Position numbers and translations under genes: made by a program
Part shown: positions 7,655 to 15,355 of the stretch, piece by piece
How the letters are laid out: each line of letters starts with the position of its first letter
Position numbering within the stretch: the stretch's first letter is position 1
The notes under the pieces: model-generated
What the model was told of the DNA's origin: nothing
Databases searched by the model: none
Seen by the model: the letters and a program-made list of their open reading frames with translations, nothing else
Source: Micromonospora alfalfae
GTDB taxonomy: Bacteria > Actinomycetota > Actinomycetes > Mycobacteriales > Micromonosporaceae
Reading direction: 5' to 3'
Length of the DNA stretch: 64,000 nucleotides
Assembly: GCF_022230925.1 (NCBI RefSeq)
Contig: NZ_JAKKFH010000023.1
Coordinates: 1 to 64,000, forward strand

Positions 7655-8530
7655 TCAGCTCAGGAACGACAGGAGTTGACTGGTGGTCTCGTCGGGGGCT
7701 TCCTCCGGAATGAAGTGCCCGACCGGGACCGGCTCGCCGCGTACGTCGTCGGCCCACTCCCGCCAGATCGCCAACGGGTCGTCGTAGAGCTTCGCTACCT
7801 GGCCGCGTTGGCTCCAGAGAAACAGCACCGGGCAGGCGATCTTCCGGTTTCCGCGATCCGCCTCGTCCTGCTGGTAGTCCAGCGTCGCTGCGGCGCGGAA
7901 CTCCTCGCAGATCGCGTGCACAGTGGCGGGGTCGCTGAACTGCTTGACGTACGCCGCCCGGACCTCGGCGGGGAAGGCGTCCTTCACCTCGGGCCAGGTG
8001 TCGAGCATGAAGTCGACGAGCACCGTGGGTGCCGCGTCGATGAACTGCTCGGGCACCGGCGCCGGTGCCGCCAGGAAGGACCAGACCCAGTAGGAGAGGC
8101 TGAACGTCCGGTCGGCGCGGTTGTACACGTCGCCGATGGGGACCACGTCCATCACGGCCAGTCGGGTGACGGCGTCCGGTTCGTCAAGCGCGAGCCGGTA
8201 CGCGCAGCGCGCCCCCCGATCGTGGCCGACGAGTCGGAACTGCTCGTGGCCCAGGCTCCGCATCACCGCGATCTGGTCGCGGGCGATGGCGCGCATGCTG
8301 TACGGCTCGTGATCCGGAGTGCTCGGCGGCTTGCCGCTGTCACCCCAGCCCCGCAGGTCGGTGGCGACGACTGTGTAGTGCTCGGCGAGCCGTGGCGCGA
8401 CCTGGTGCCACATGAGGTGCGTCTCGGGGATGCCGTGCAGCAGCAGAACGGGCGGCCCGCTTCCGCCGCGGCGTCCGTGGATCGTCGCGCCGGGCGTCTC
8501 GATGTCGAACTCTTCGAAGCCGTCGAACAT
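7655..8530 (-). CDS. Alpha/beta hydrolase, haloacetate-dehalogenase-like
   Basis: 291 aa. Along its length it resembles fluoroacetate/haloacetate dehalogenases: oxyanion region HGIPETHLMW, nucleophile elbow GHDRGAR with Asp104 in place of Ser, the carboxylate-binding arginines Arg105 and Arg108, Asp128 after the sixth strand, and C-terminal His272 in GHFIPEEAPD. In known fluoroacetate dehalogenases the halide pocket has a His-Trp pair; here the pair reads Val149-Trp150. An Asp nucleophile excludes ordinary esterases and fits dehalogenase or epoxide hydrolase chemistry; the substrate is unproven. A Gly-rich Shine-Dalgarno (GGGGGA) precedes the ATG. It is divergent from the quinone reductase. 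Confidence 0.82.
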   Translation of the reverse strand: MFDGFEEFDIETPGATIHGRRGGSGPPVLLLHGIPETHLMWHQVAPRLAEHYTVVATDLRGWGDSGKPPSTPDHEPYSMRAIARDQIAVMRSLGHEQFRLVGHDRGARCAYRLALDEPDAVTRLAVMDVVPIGDVYNRADRTFSLSYWVWSFLAAPAPVPEQFIDAAPTVLVDFMLDTWPEVKDAFPAEVRAAYVKQFSDPATVHAICEEFRAAATLDYQQDEADRGNRKIACPVLFLWSQRGQVAKLYDDPLAIWREWADDVRGEPVPVGHFIPEEAPDETTSQLLSFLS

Positions 8531-8752
8531 GACCAGGGTCCCCCGTGCCTTGGGATGCGCCCTGAACGAACGGCGTGGAATGGCTGGCAGGGCGACTGGT
8601 GGCCGACTACCGCTCGGTCTGCCTCGACGCTATCAACGGCGACAGCCGGTCCGGCGCGATTCGGCTGCGGTGCTGGCTTGGGCACATCTGTGGGTGTGGC
8701 GGCGTGGTTCCGACGTACCGGCGAACTTCGCCATCGATCTCCCGACTTCCGC

Positions 8753-8783
8753 TTGACTTCAACCAGCATTCAGGTCCTAGCGT
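8753..8783 (+). promoter_or_regulatory. Candidate promoter of the quinone reductase gene
   Basis: TTGACT (8753-8758) and TAGCGT (8778-8783) are separated by 19 nt, about 60 nt upstream of the GTG at 8845. A 19-nt spacer is typical of MerR-activated promoters, but I see no clear dyad in it. Apart from this I see nothing notable in the 314-nt divergent gap 8531-8844. Confidence 0.4.
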
Positions 8784-8844
8784 CGCGGACACGAGGTATG
8801 GAAGCGGGTCCGAAGCACTGGACCGCGGCTGATCGGAGACATAC

Positions 8845-9813
8845 GTGCGGGCGATCCAGGTTTCTGAGTATGGAGGGCCAGAGGTTCTGATCCTGGTGGA
8901 CCTGCCCGATCCGCACGCGAGGGAGGGGGAGGTCATTGTTCGGGCCGAGGCCGTGGACACGATCTACCTTGAGACTCAGATCCGCGGTGGCTGGGGTGGG
9001 ATGTTCGGTGTCACCCCGCCGTACGTACCGGGCGGCGCAGCGGCGGGAACGGTGGTCTCCACCGGTCCAGGCGTCTCTGGGTCCTGGCTTGGCCGCCAGG
9101 TCGTTGCGGGTGCCGGGACGCGGGGTTCATACGCTGAACTGGTTCGGGCCAGCGTCGACCGGCTGGTGCCGGTCCCCGACGGACTGAGTCGGCGGGAAGC
9201 GGCTGCTCTCGCACACGACGGCGTGACCGCCATGGGCATCGTCGACGGTGTCGGCGTCAAGCCGGGCGACCGGGTCCTGATCCTGGGGGCCGCGGGCGGC
9301 ATGGGAACGCTGCTTGTTCAGCTCGCACACCGTCTCGGTGCGCAGGTCGTGGGAGCGGCCCGTGGCGCGGACAAGCTCACACTGGTACGACGGCTCGGCG
9401 CCGACGCTGTCGTCGACTACGCGGGTGACGGATGGACCGACGCGGTACGCGAAGCCCTCGGCGGTCTGTCTGTCGATGTGCTGCTGGACGGTGTCGGGGG
9501 AAAACTCGGCAGCGACGCCTTTCACCTGGTGGCCGACGGCGGGCGGGTGTCGGCCCATGGGGCGGCGAGTGGCGAGTTCGCCACGATGGACCTGTCGAGT
9601 TCGCGGGCGCGCGGCATCGACCTGCACGGCATCGTGGATGTCCAGTTCGAGGCGCCGGAGATGGTGCGGCTCGCGAGCAGGGCCCTGACCGAGGCGGTGG
9701 AGGGGCGGATACGCCCGGTGATCGCACGCGAGTACCCACTGTCCTCCGCGGCTGACGCTCACCGCGCGATGGAGGCGCGCTCGATTCCGGGCAAGGCCCT
9801 CCTCATTCCGTGA
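8845..9813 (+). CDS. MDR-superfamily NADPH:quinone reductase-like oxidoreductase
   Basis: 322 aa. The N-terminal GroES-like catalytic domain starts MRAIQVSEYGGPEVL. The Rossmann domain has the nucleotide loop ILGAAGGMGTLLVQLA (about 150). No structural or catalytic zinc cysteines are seen, which places it in the quinone oxidoreductase branch rather than with alcohol dehydrogenases. Expected reaction: NAD(P)H-dependent reduction of a quinone or enone. The GTG start follows a 25-nt leader with only a weak Shine-Dalgarno. With the divergent hydrolase it forms a pair enclosed by two copies of the 78-bp repeat, which hints at a detoxification pair acquired or shuffled together (inference). Confidence 0.85.
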   Translation: MRAIQVSEYGGPEVLILVDLPDPHAREGEVIVRAEAVDTIYLETQIRGGWGGMFGVTPPYVPGGAAAGTVVSTGPGVSGSWLGRQVVAGAGTRGSYAELVRASVDRLVPVPDGLSRREAAALAHDGVTAMGIVDGVGVKPGDRVLILGAAGGMGTLLVQLAHRLGAQVVGAARGADKLTLVRRLGADAVVDYAGDGWTDAVREALGGLSVDVLLDGVGGKLGSDAFHLVADGGRVSAHGAASGEFATMDLSSSRARGIDLHGIVDVQFEAPEMVRLASRALTEAVEGRIRPVIAREYPLSSAADAHRAMEARSIPGKALLIP

Positions 9814-9836
9814 GGCGGGTTGCGTTACTCCCGGGG

Positions 9837-9913
9837 TTGATCGACACGGGATCCTTGATGTCGGGGTCCCACTGACGCGGACACCCCGGTTTCAGCGAAA
9901 CGGAGTGGATCAA
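9837..9913. repeat. Dispersed 78-bp intergenic repeat, copy 2
   Basis: Same order as copy 1: TTGATCGACACGGGATC at the left, GGACACCCCGGTTTCAG in the centre and GAGTGGATCAAG at the right. The first 17 and last 40 nt are best conserved; the stretch between diverges. It lies between the quinone reductase stop and the end of the haem monooxygenase gene. Confidence 0.85.
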
Positions 9914-9941
9914 GCCGCGTCGGCGCCCTGAGGCGGCGCTC

Positions 9942-10259
9942 CTAGGGCTGGGGGACGTGCAGCGCCACCTCGAACTCCAGCAGGCTGGCGCCGGTGGAGA
10001 CCGGTGGGCGGGGCTTGTCGCCGGGGGTGGCGGCGTGGGCGGCGCGTGACGGGCCGGCGGCCCACGCCTGGAATGCTTCTTCGCTCTCCCACTTGGTGTA
10101 GACGAAGTAGCGGGTCTCGCCGGCCACCGGGCGGAGGAGTTCGAAGCCGAGGAAACCGGGGGAGTTCTCCACAGCGCCGGCCCGCGCGGCGAACCGCTTC
10201 TCCAACTCCGCGCCGCCACCGGGCGGGACGTCGATTGCGTTGATCTTCACGACTGCCAT
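9942..10259 (-). CDS. MhuD-like haem-degrading monooxygenase
   Basis: 105 aa, a single ABM ferredoxin-like domain. It aligns closely with mycobacterial MhuD (Rv3592): VVKINAI at the start, ENSPGFLGF, RYFV-T-WES and ATGASLLEFEV-like STGASLLEFEV near the end. The MhuD haem and catalytic residues are at the same numbers: Asn7, Arg22, Arg26, Trp66 and the haem ligand His75. MhuD opens haem without CO release to give mycobilin and iron; the same chemistry is likely here (inference). The paired Asn7/Trp66 separate it from generic antibiotic biosynthesis monooxygenases. No haem-uptake genes are adjacent. The protein acts as a cytoplasmic dimer in this family. Confidence 0.85.
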   Translation of the reverse strand: MAVVKINAIDVPPGGGAELEKRFAARAGAVENSPGFLGFELLRPVAGETRYFVYTKWESEEAFQAWAAGPSRAAHAATPGDKPRPPVSTGASLLEFEVALHVPQP

Positions 10260-10276
10260 CTGCCCACCCTAGCCAC

Positions 10277-11074
10277 TCAGAACGCCTCGACCGCCGGGAC
10301 CAGGTCCACGTCGACAACGATCGGCGCGTGGTCGGAGGGGCCCTTGCCCTTGCGGGCCTCCCGGTCCACGTACGCGGCGCGGACCGCGCGGGCGAACGGC
10401 GCGGACGCGTACACCAGGTCGATTCTCATGCCCTTGTTCTGGTGGAACATGCCGGCCCGGTAGTCCCAGTAGGTGAAGGGGTGCGGGCCCTTCATCGGGG
10501 TCGGCACGACGTCGCTGAGGCCCAGGTCGCGCAGCGCCGCGAGGGCAGCCCGCTCGGCCGGGGTGACGTGCGTGGAGTGGGTGAAGACCGCCGGGTCCCA
10601 GACGTCGGCGTCGGTCGGGGCGACGTTGAAGTCGCCGCAGACCGCCAGCGGCAACTCGCTGGCCAGTTCGGTGTCCAGCGCGTCGCGCAGGGCCGCGAAC
10701 CAGGCCAACTTGTACGCGTAGTGCGGGTCGTCCGGCGTCCGGCCGTTGGGCACGTACACCGACCAGACCCGCACCCCGTCGCAGGTGGCGGAGATGGCCC
10801 GCGCCTCGGGCTCGGGGAAGCCGGGTTCACCGGCGAACCCGACCCGGACGTCGCCCAGCCCGACCCGGGACAGGATGGCCACCCCGTTCCACCGGCCGTC
10901 GCTGTGGCTGGCCACGGTGTAGCCGAGCGCGCCGACCTCGGTCACCGGGAAGGCGCCGTCAGGGCATTTCGTCTCCTGCAGGCAGACGACGTCCGGCCCG
11001 GTGTCGGCCAGCCACTCCAGCAGCCGGGGTAGGCGGGCCTTCACCGAGTTGACGTTCCAGGTCGCCAGGCGCAT
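10277..11074 (-). CDS. xthA: Exodeoxyribonuclease III / AP endonuclease
   Basis: 265 aa of the EEP nuclease fold, which cleaves DNA 5' of abasic sites and removes 3' blocks in base-excision repair. Motifs are TWNVNSVKARL (about 4), LQETKCPD with the metal-binding Glu, YVPNG, GDFNVAP and C-terminal SDHAPIVVDVD with the catalytic His. The ATG at 11074 starts MRLATWNVN exactly where the family begins, so longer in-frame starts are discounted. It lies 17 nt upstream of the MhuD-like gene on the same strand and may be co-transcribed with it. Confidence 0.92.
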   Translation of the reverse strand: MRLATWNVNSVKARLPRLLEWLADTGPDVVCLQETKCPDGAFPVTEVGALGYTVASHSDGRWNGVAILSRVGLGDVRVGFAGEPGFPEPEARAISATCDGVRVWSVYVPNGRTPDDPHYAYKLAWFAALRDALDTELASELPLAVCGDFNVAPTDADVWDPAVFTHSTHVTPAERAALAALRDLGLSDVVPTPMKGPHPFTYWDYRAGMFHQNKGMRIDLVYASAPFARAVRAAYVDREARKGKGPSDHAPIVVDVDLVPAVEAF

Positions 11075-11111
11075 GCCCCCAGCCTGCCGTATCCGCCGCC
11101 GCGACGCCCTG

Positions 11112-12032
11112 TCAGCTGCCCGGGGTGTCGCCGGGACGGGTCTGTTCGGCCAGGAACCGTTCCAGTTCGGCGCCGAGTTCGTCGGCGGTGGGCAGCGGGC
11201 CGGCATCCGGGGCGAGCAGGCTCTTCTCGCCCCGACCTCGGGCGAACGCGTCGTACTGCTCCTCCAGGGCCTGGACCAGGGCCGCGGCGTCCTCGGTCTG
11301 CGCTACCTGCCGGTCGATCTCCACCCGGACCACCTCGGCGGCCGAGCGCAGCCCGTCGCCGGGCAGCAGCAGGCCGGTGCTGCGCGACACCGAGGTGAGC
11401 AGCACCTCGGCGGCCGCCGGGTATTCGGTCTGCGCCACGTAGTGCGGCACGTGGGCGGCGAAGCCCAGCGCGTCGCGGCCTTGCTCGCCGAGGCGGAACT
11501 CCAGCAGGTGACCGACGCTGCCGGGCACCTGGACGCGCTGCAACCAGGGCTCGTAGCCGGCGATCAGCTCGGGGCGGGTGGCGTGCGCTGTCACCCCGGT
11601 CGGCCGGGTGTGCGGGACGGCCATCGGGATCGAGTTGAGCCCCACTGTGAGTCGGACGTCCAGCCGGGCGGCGAGCCCGGCCACGGCGGCCACGAAACGT
11701 TCCCACTGCAGGTCCGGTTCGGGGCCGGTGAGCAGCAGGAACGGGGTCTCGTCGTCGTCCTGTAGCAGGTGCAGCTCCAGCTTGGGCGCGTCGACGCTCT
11801 CCCAGTGGTCCTCGACGAAGGTCATCACCGGTCGTCGCGATCGGTAGTCGAAGAGCTGGTCGACGTCGAACGTGGCGATCGGCCGACCCTCCAGCGAGGT
11901 GAGTAGCTGCTCACGCGCCAGTCGGCTGGCGTTCCCGGCGTCCACGAACCCGGTGAGGGCCTGGATCAGGACCGGCTGCCCGAGGTCGGGCAGATCGTCG
12001 GTGAGCTGGTAGAGCTCGTGTGGGTCGAGCAC
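11112..12032 (-). CDS. PAC2 family protein
   Basis: 306 aa. PAC2 (proteasome-assembly-chaperone fold) proteins are common and cytoplasmic in actinobacteria, with no settled role. Characteristic parts are LIQALTGFVDAGNASRLA near the start, FDYRSRRPVMTF, FLLLTGPEPDLQWERF, GLNSIPMAVPHTRP and AAHVPHYVAQTEYPAAAEVLL. The C-terminus is helical and charged. The GTG at 12032 has an ideal AGGGAGGT 8 nt upstream, so the upstream in-frame ATG (12110) is rejected. Only 37 nt separate its stop from the xthA start, so transcription may continue into xthA. Confidence 0.85.
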   Translation of the reverse strand: MLDPHELYQLTDDLPDLGQPVLIQALTGFVDAGNASRLAREQLLTSLEGRPIATFDVDQLFDYRSRRPVMTFVEDHWESVDAPKLELHLLQDDDETPFLLLTGPEPDLQWERFVAAVAGLAARLDVRLTVGLNSIPMAVPHTRPTGVTAHATRPELIAGYEPWLQRVQVPGSVGHLLEFRLGEQGRDALGFAAHVPHYVAQTEYPAAAEVLLTSVSRSTGLLLPGDGLRSAAEVVRVEIDRQVAQTEDAAALVQALEEQYDAFARGRGEKSLLAPDAGPLPTADELGAELERFLAEQTRPGDTPGS

Positions 12033-12440
12033 CGGTGCGGACCTCCCTGAAATGTGCCTGCGGGGCGCCGTCGCGACGGAGGGCACCCGTTCGGGCAACG
12101 TACCCGCCATCCTGGCGCATTCCTGCGTCGGGCGATCCGTTGGCCGGGTGGTGGGCGTGACCGGACTAATCGGCTGTTTACGCCTCCAGGTTGAGCCTCG
12201 TGGCCGAACGGCCGAGGGGCGGTTCGGCCCAAAGGCCGAGTTTGTCGATCATGTCAGGCTCGGCGGCGGAATGGTCGGTACTGTCCGGGCTTGTGCCGGT
12301 CCGCGTGCGGCGCCAGCTTCATCCGGTACGCGAGGTGCGTTCCCCGGGCGGGTCACCGCGCCCCGTTCGTCCACCAGTACGGCTCCGATCTGTGTCGAGT
12401 GCCACGTGATCACCGTGCGTGATCAGGGTTTCCACCTGCC
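12033..12440. other. 408-nt divergent intergenic region with an 8-bp inverted repeat
   Basis: It contains no credible gene on either strand. GGCCGAAC (12202-12209) and GTTCGGCC (12222-12229) form a hairpin with a 12-nt loop. GTGATCACC and GTGCGTGATCAG near 12406-12426 form a repeated GTGATCA motif just upstream of the leaderless -10 box at 12441. Confidence 0.5.
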
Positions 12441-12446
12441 TAGCCT
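12441..12446 (+). promoter_or_regulatory. -10 element of a probable leaderless promoter
   Basis: TAGCCT followed by 6 nt and the ATG at 12453. There is no Shine-Dalgarno between them, which fits a transcript starting at or beside the start codon. Confidence 0.55.
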
Positions 12447-12452
12447 CGGTTG

Positions 12453-13307
12453 ATGCGTGACGACGGCACCCTCGACGACCCGTACGCCCCGAGCAGGCCC
12501 ACTGCCGATACGGAGGATGGCACCTCAACCGAACGGACAACCGCTGCGAGCCGGCTCCGGGCGTACGCCCGGGACCTGAGCGGTCGACGCCGGGCACAGC
12601 TGGCGCTGGCCACCGGTGTGGTGTGCTGCCTCGGTCTGACCGCCGTCGTCCAGGTTCGGAACGACGACGCCGACGCGGCGACCCGTGGATCGCTTTCCAG
12701 CTCCGAGTTGGCGCAGCGCGCCGAGCAGCAACGTGCCTCCCGTTCCCTCGACCGCACGGCTGCCCCGAGCCTCTCCGCCGCCCCGTCCGCCACGGCGAGC
12801 CCTGCCGACCCGGACACCACCGCGTCGGCCCGCAAGGCCGCTCCGGCTCGCCCGACCGACCCGGCCCCCGTCGCCGGGCTGGACGAGGACCAGATGGAGA
12901 ACGCCGAGGCGATCGTCCGTACCGGCCGCAAGATGGGTGTGCCGCGCCGGGGTCTGGTGATCGCGGTGGCCACCGCCATGCAGGAGAGCAATCTCTACAA
13001 CGTGGCCAGCGGCGTGCTGCCCGAGTCGCAGGACTATCCGCACCAGGGCGTCGGCTGGGACCACGACTCGGTCGGGTTGTTCCAGCAGCGTTCCAGCAGC
13101 GGTTGGGGCCCGGTGGGGCGGCTGATGGACCCCGAGTTCGCCACCCGGCAGTTCCTCAGCGCGCTGGAGCAGGTGCCCGGCTGGCAGCGGATGCGGCTCA
13201 CCGACGCCGCCCAGGCGGTACAGGTCTCCGCGTACCCCGAGCACTACCAGCAGCACGAGTGGCGGGCCGCCCGGGTCGTTGACGCCATCGTGCCGGCGGG
13301 GCGGTAA
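12453..13307 (+). CDS. Membrane-anchored lysozyme-like (SLT-fold) protein
   Basis: 284 aa. A charged cytoplasmic N-terminus (1-45) is followed by one membrane helix (about 48-67), an Ala/Pro/Thr-rich linker and a C-terminal globular domain (about 140-280). The domain has LVIAVATAMQESNLYN with a likely catalytic Glu, then VGLFQQRSSSGWG, a layout seen in soluble-lytic-transglycosylase-like folds of actinobacteria. It probably acts on peptidoglycan outside the membrane. There is no signal cleavage site; the helix is an anchor. The ATG at 12453 is preferred to the TTG just before it because of the leaderless -10 box. Confidence 0.75.
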   Translation: MRDDGTLDDPYAPSRPTADTEDGTSTERTTAASRLRAYARDLSGRRRAQLALATGVVCCLGLTAVVQVRNDDADAATRGSLSSSELAQRAEQQRASRSLDRTAAPSLSAAPSATASPADPDTTASARKAAPARPTDPAPVAGLDEDQMENAEAIVRTGRKMGVPRRGLVIAVATAMQESNLYNVASGVLPESQDYPHQGVGWDHDSVGLFQQRSSSGWGPVGRLMDPEFATRQFLSALEQVPGWQRMRLTDAAQAVQVSAYPEHYQQHEWRAARVVDAIVPAGR

Positions 13308-13332
13308 CCTACCGCCCACTATGGACGGTCAG

Positions 13333-13358
13333 GGTTGGGGCTGTCGCATCCCGGGTAC
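13333..13358 (+). promoter_or_regulatory. SigB/SigF-type promoter candidate of the 48-aa gene
   Basis: GGTT, 16 nt, GGGTAC, located 55 nt upstream of the ATG at 13414. An inverted repeat CATGTGT/ACACATG (13358-13364 and 13379-13385) follows in the leader and could be an operator or a 5' UTR hairpin. Confidence 0.5.
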
Positions 13359-13413
13359 ATGTGTTGCGGGTTCGAGGTACACATGACTACGGGACCATCG
13401 ACAGGAGGACGCC

Positions 13414-13560
13414 ATGTCACTGATGCAGCGGATCACCACGTTCCTGAGATCGCCGAAGGGGCAGCAGTTGGTCGAGCGGGGTCGTCGAGAGATGGCCAAG
13501 CCGGGCAACCAGCAGAAGCTGAAGGGGTTGGCGGCTCGACTGTCCAACCGCCGCCGCTGA
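13414..13560 (+). CDS. Small basic protein, 48 aa
   Basis: A perfect AGGAGG lies 5 nt upstream of the ATG. The product begins MSLMQRITTFLRSPKGQQ and ends KLKGLAARLSNRRR; it is Arg/Lys-rich, helical and without a membrane segment. I do not recognise a named family. The strong ribosome site, clean stop 49 nt before the next gene and stress-type promoter upstream support it as real. The composition would allow nucleic-acid or membrane-surface binding (inference). Confidence 0.75.
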   Translation: MSLMQRITTFLRSPKGQQLVERGRREMAKPGNQQKLKGLAARLSNRRR

Positions 13561-13609
13561 CCGCTCCATCGGCCGCCCTGTCCACCGTTTCCACCCCTGG
13601 GGAGACCTG

Positions 13610-14365
13610 GTGACCGACACTCCGCCCGTCGGCGGTCAATCCGCCGCCCCTACTCCGCAGCCGTCCGTCGACCTGCCGGCCGGGCCGGTGGACGCCCCCG
13701 AGGGTCCGCCGGCCCGGCTCTGGGACCGGATGCGTGACGACCCGCAGTACGCGCCGGAGCACCTTGCCCTGGAGGCGGTGCGCCGCCTCGGGCCGGAAGC
13801 CGTGCAGTGGGCCGTCCGTGCCCGGGCCGAGCAGCCCGGGGTTTCCGCCGACGTCCTGGCCGACCAGGCGGCCCGCAAGTTCGTCAACCTGGCCCGACTG
13901 TCCGGCGCGGTCTCCGGCGCGGCCGGGCTGCCCGGCGCCGTGATCGACGTGGGCGTGCTGGCCTGGACCCAGGCGCGGATGGTGCTGCACATCGCCGCCG
14001 CGTACGACGTCGACGCCCTGCACAGTGACCGCGCCACCGACCTGCTGGTGCTCCAGCGGGTGCACAAGGTCGCCGAGAGCGCCCGGCTGGCGCTCGGCGT
14101 GGCCGCCGGCCGGGAACGCGCCGACGCGCTCTTCGGCCTGGGCGGCCAGCGTCCGCTCGGTCGGGTCATGCTGCAACTCGGCATCCGGCTGGCCCAGATG
14201 GCCGGCGTCCGGGCCGCGAAACGGATGGTCGCCAAGATCGTCCCCGGTGCGGCCATCGTGCTCGGCACCTGGGCCAACTCGTCGGCCACAAAGGACCTCG
14301 CCCAGCGGTCCCGGGCCCTCTACGGCACCCGCGGCAACTCCGTCCCCGAGCCGCGCCAACCCTGA
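13610..14365 (+). CDS. EcsC family protein
   Basis: 251 aa. After a disordered Pro-rich start (1-30) there is an EcsC-like domain with ALEAVRRLGPEAVQWAV, ADQAARKFVNLARLSGAVSGAAGLPG and a Gly/Ala-rich hydrophobic stretch AVIDVGVLAWTQARMVLHIAAAYD. The C-terminal part is amphipathic (KRMVAKIVPGAAIVLGTWANS). EcsC proteins are membrane-associated; their molecular role is not established. The GTG start has GGGGAGA 5-6 nt upstream. It follows the 48-aa gene by 49 nt and may share its promoter. Confidence 0.75.
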   Translation: MTDTPPVGGQSAAPTPQPSVDLPAGPVDAPEGPPARLWDRMRDDPQYAPEHLALEAVRRLGPEAVQWAVRARAEQPGVSADVLADQAARKFVNLARLSGAVSGAAGLPGAVIDVGVLAWTQARMVLHIAAAYDVDALHSDRATDLLVLQRVHKVAESARLALGVAAGRERADALFGLGGQRPLGRVMLQLGIRLAQMAGVRAAKRMVAKIVPGAAIVLGTWANSSATKDLAQRSRALYGTRGNSVPEPRQP

Positions 14366-14383
14366 CGGACCCGTCCGGGGTCG

Positions 14384-15235
14384 TCAGCTGGCCAGGCCGG
14401 AGGAGCGCCAGGTCACCTCGGCGATGCGGCCCTGGCCGGTGGCGTTGGGGTGGAACCAGTCCAGCGGGTTGAGCAGGTCCAGGGTGAACCGGACCTTGTG
14501 CAACGCGCCGCCGTCGTGCCGGCACCGGGATCCGTACGCCCGGCAGGCCGCCTTCAGCTCGGCGTTGTACGCGTCAATCCGGTCCCGGACGGCGGCCCGG
14601 CGCGCCCGGTCGGCCGGAGCGGTCGAGGTCGCCTCGGCCAGCAGGGCCGGGCAGATGCCCCGCCGCCACGCGCGGGTCGCCCGGGCGTCGTCGTGCCCGA
14701 CCTCCCAGAGCCGGTACAGGTCGGGGATGCTCACCACCAGCACCCGGGCCTTCGGCCGGCCGGTCCGTAGGACCCGCAGCCCGCTGTCGACGTTGGCCCG
14801 GAACTGCGCCACCGGGGTCATCGCGTCCACCCCGCCCCGACAGACGTCGTTGGCGCCGATCAGCACTGTGACGTAGTCGGCGCGGTCGCGTACCGCAGCC
14901 TGGGCCTGACCAACGAGGGCGTCCGCGCGGGCGCCGGGACGGGCGTGGTTGTACGTCCGGTCGCGGATCGCCGGGTTCTGTTCGAGCAGCCGCCGGTAGT
15001 GGCTCTGCACCCGCAGCCCGTCCCCGGTCGACCAGGAGTTGCGTTCGCAGGAGGTGAGCACCAGGCAGGAGGCGAAGCCGGTGCTGATCGAGTCGCCGAG
15101 GGCGGCGATGCCGCCGGGCCCGCCCGACGGCCTGGCGCTCGTGGTGGGGCGGGGTTCCGCGGAGTTGCCGCCCTCGCAGGCCAGTGCGACAAGCGCCGCG
15201 AGACAGGCCAGGGCGGCGACCCAGCGTCGAGGCAT
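14384..15235 (-). CDS. SGNH/GDSL hydrolase lipoprotein
   Basis: 283 aa. The signal peptide ends in the lipobox LVALAC with Cys20 as the lipidated residue, so the enzyme is anchored outside the membrane. Block I is ALGDSIS with nucleophile Ser49, block III is IGANDVC and block V is DWFHPN with the catalytic Asp/His. Such enzymes deacylate lipids, sugars or wall polymers; the substrate is unknown. Several extra cysteines (CLVLTSCERN, ICPAL, ACRAYGSRC) suggest disulphides. GGGAG lies 5 nt before the ATG. It converges on the EcsC-like gene with 18 nt between stops. Confidence 0.88.
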   Translation of the reverse strand: MPRRWVAALACLAALVALACEGGNSAEPRPTTSARPSGGPGGIAALGDSISTGFASCLVLTSCERNSWSTGDGLRVQSHYRRLLEQNPAIRDRTYNHARPGARADALVGQAQAAVRDRADYVTVLIGANDVCRGGVDAMTPVAQFRANVDSGLRVLRTGRPKARVLVVSIPDLYRLWEVGHDDARATRAWRRGICPALLAEATSTAPADRARRAAVRDRIDAYNAELKAACRAYGSRCRHDGGALHKVRFTLDLLNPLDWFHPNATGQGRIAEVTWRSSGLAS

Positions 15236-15355
15236 GACGTCTCCCGTTCCCGCAGCACAGAGCGACAGCGCGGTAACTCTATGCGCAGGATGCGGTTGGC
15301 CGGGAAGTTGCTGTCGGGTATGCGGCAGAGTGCCGACGCGCGAGCCGTCGGGGTG

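Noticed and set aside
12052..12453. A 133-codon open frame in the gap before the lysozyme-like gene
   Set aside because: No ribosome site, no recognisable pattern, and it runs through the promoter of the next gene.
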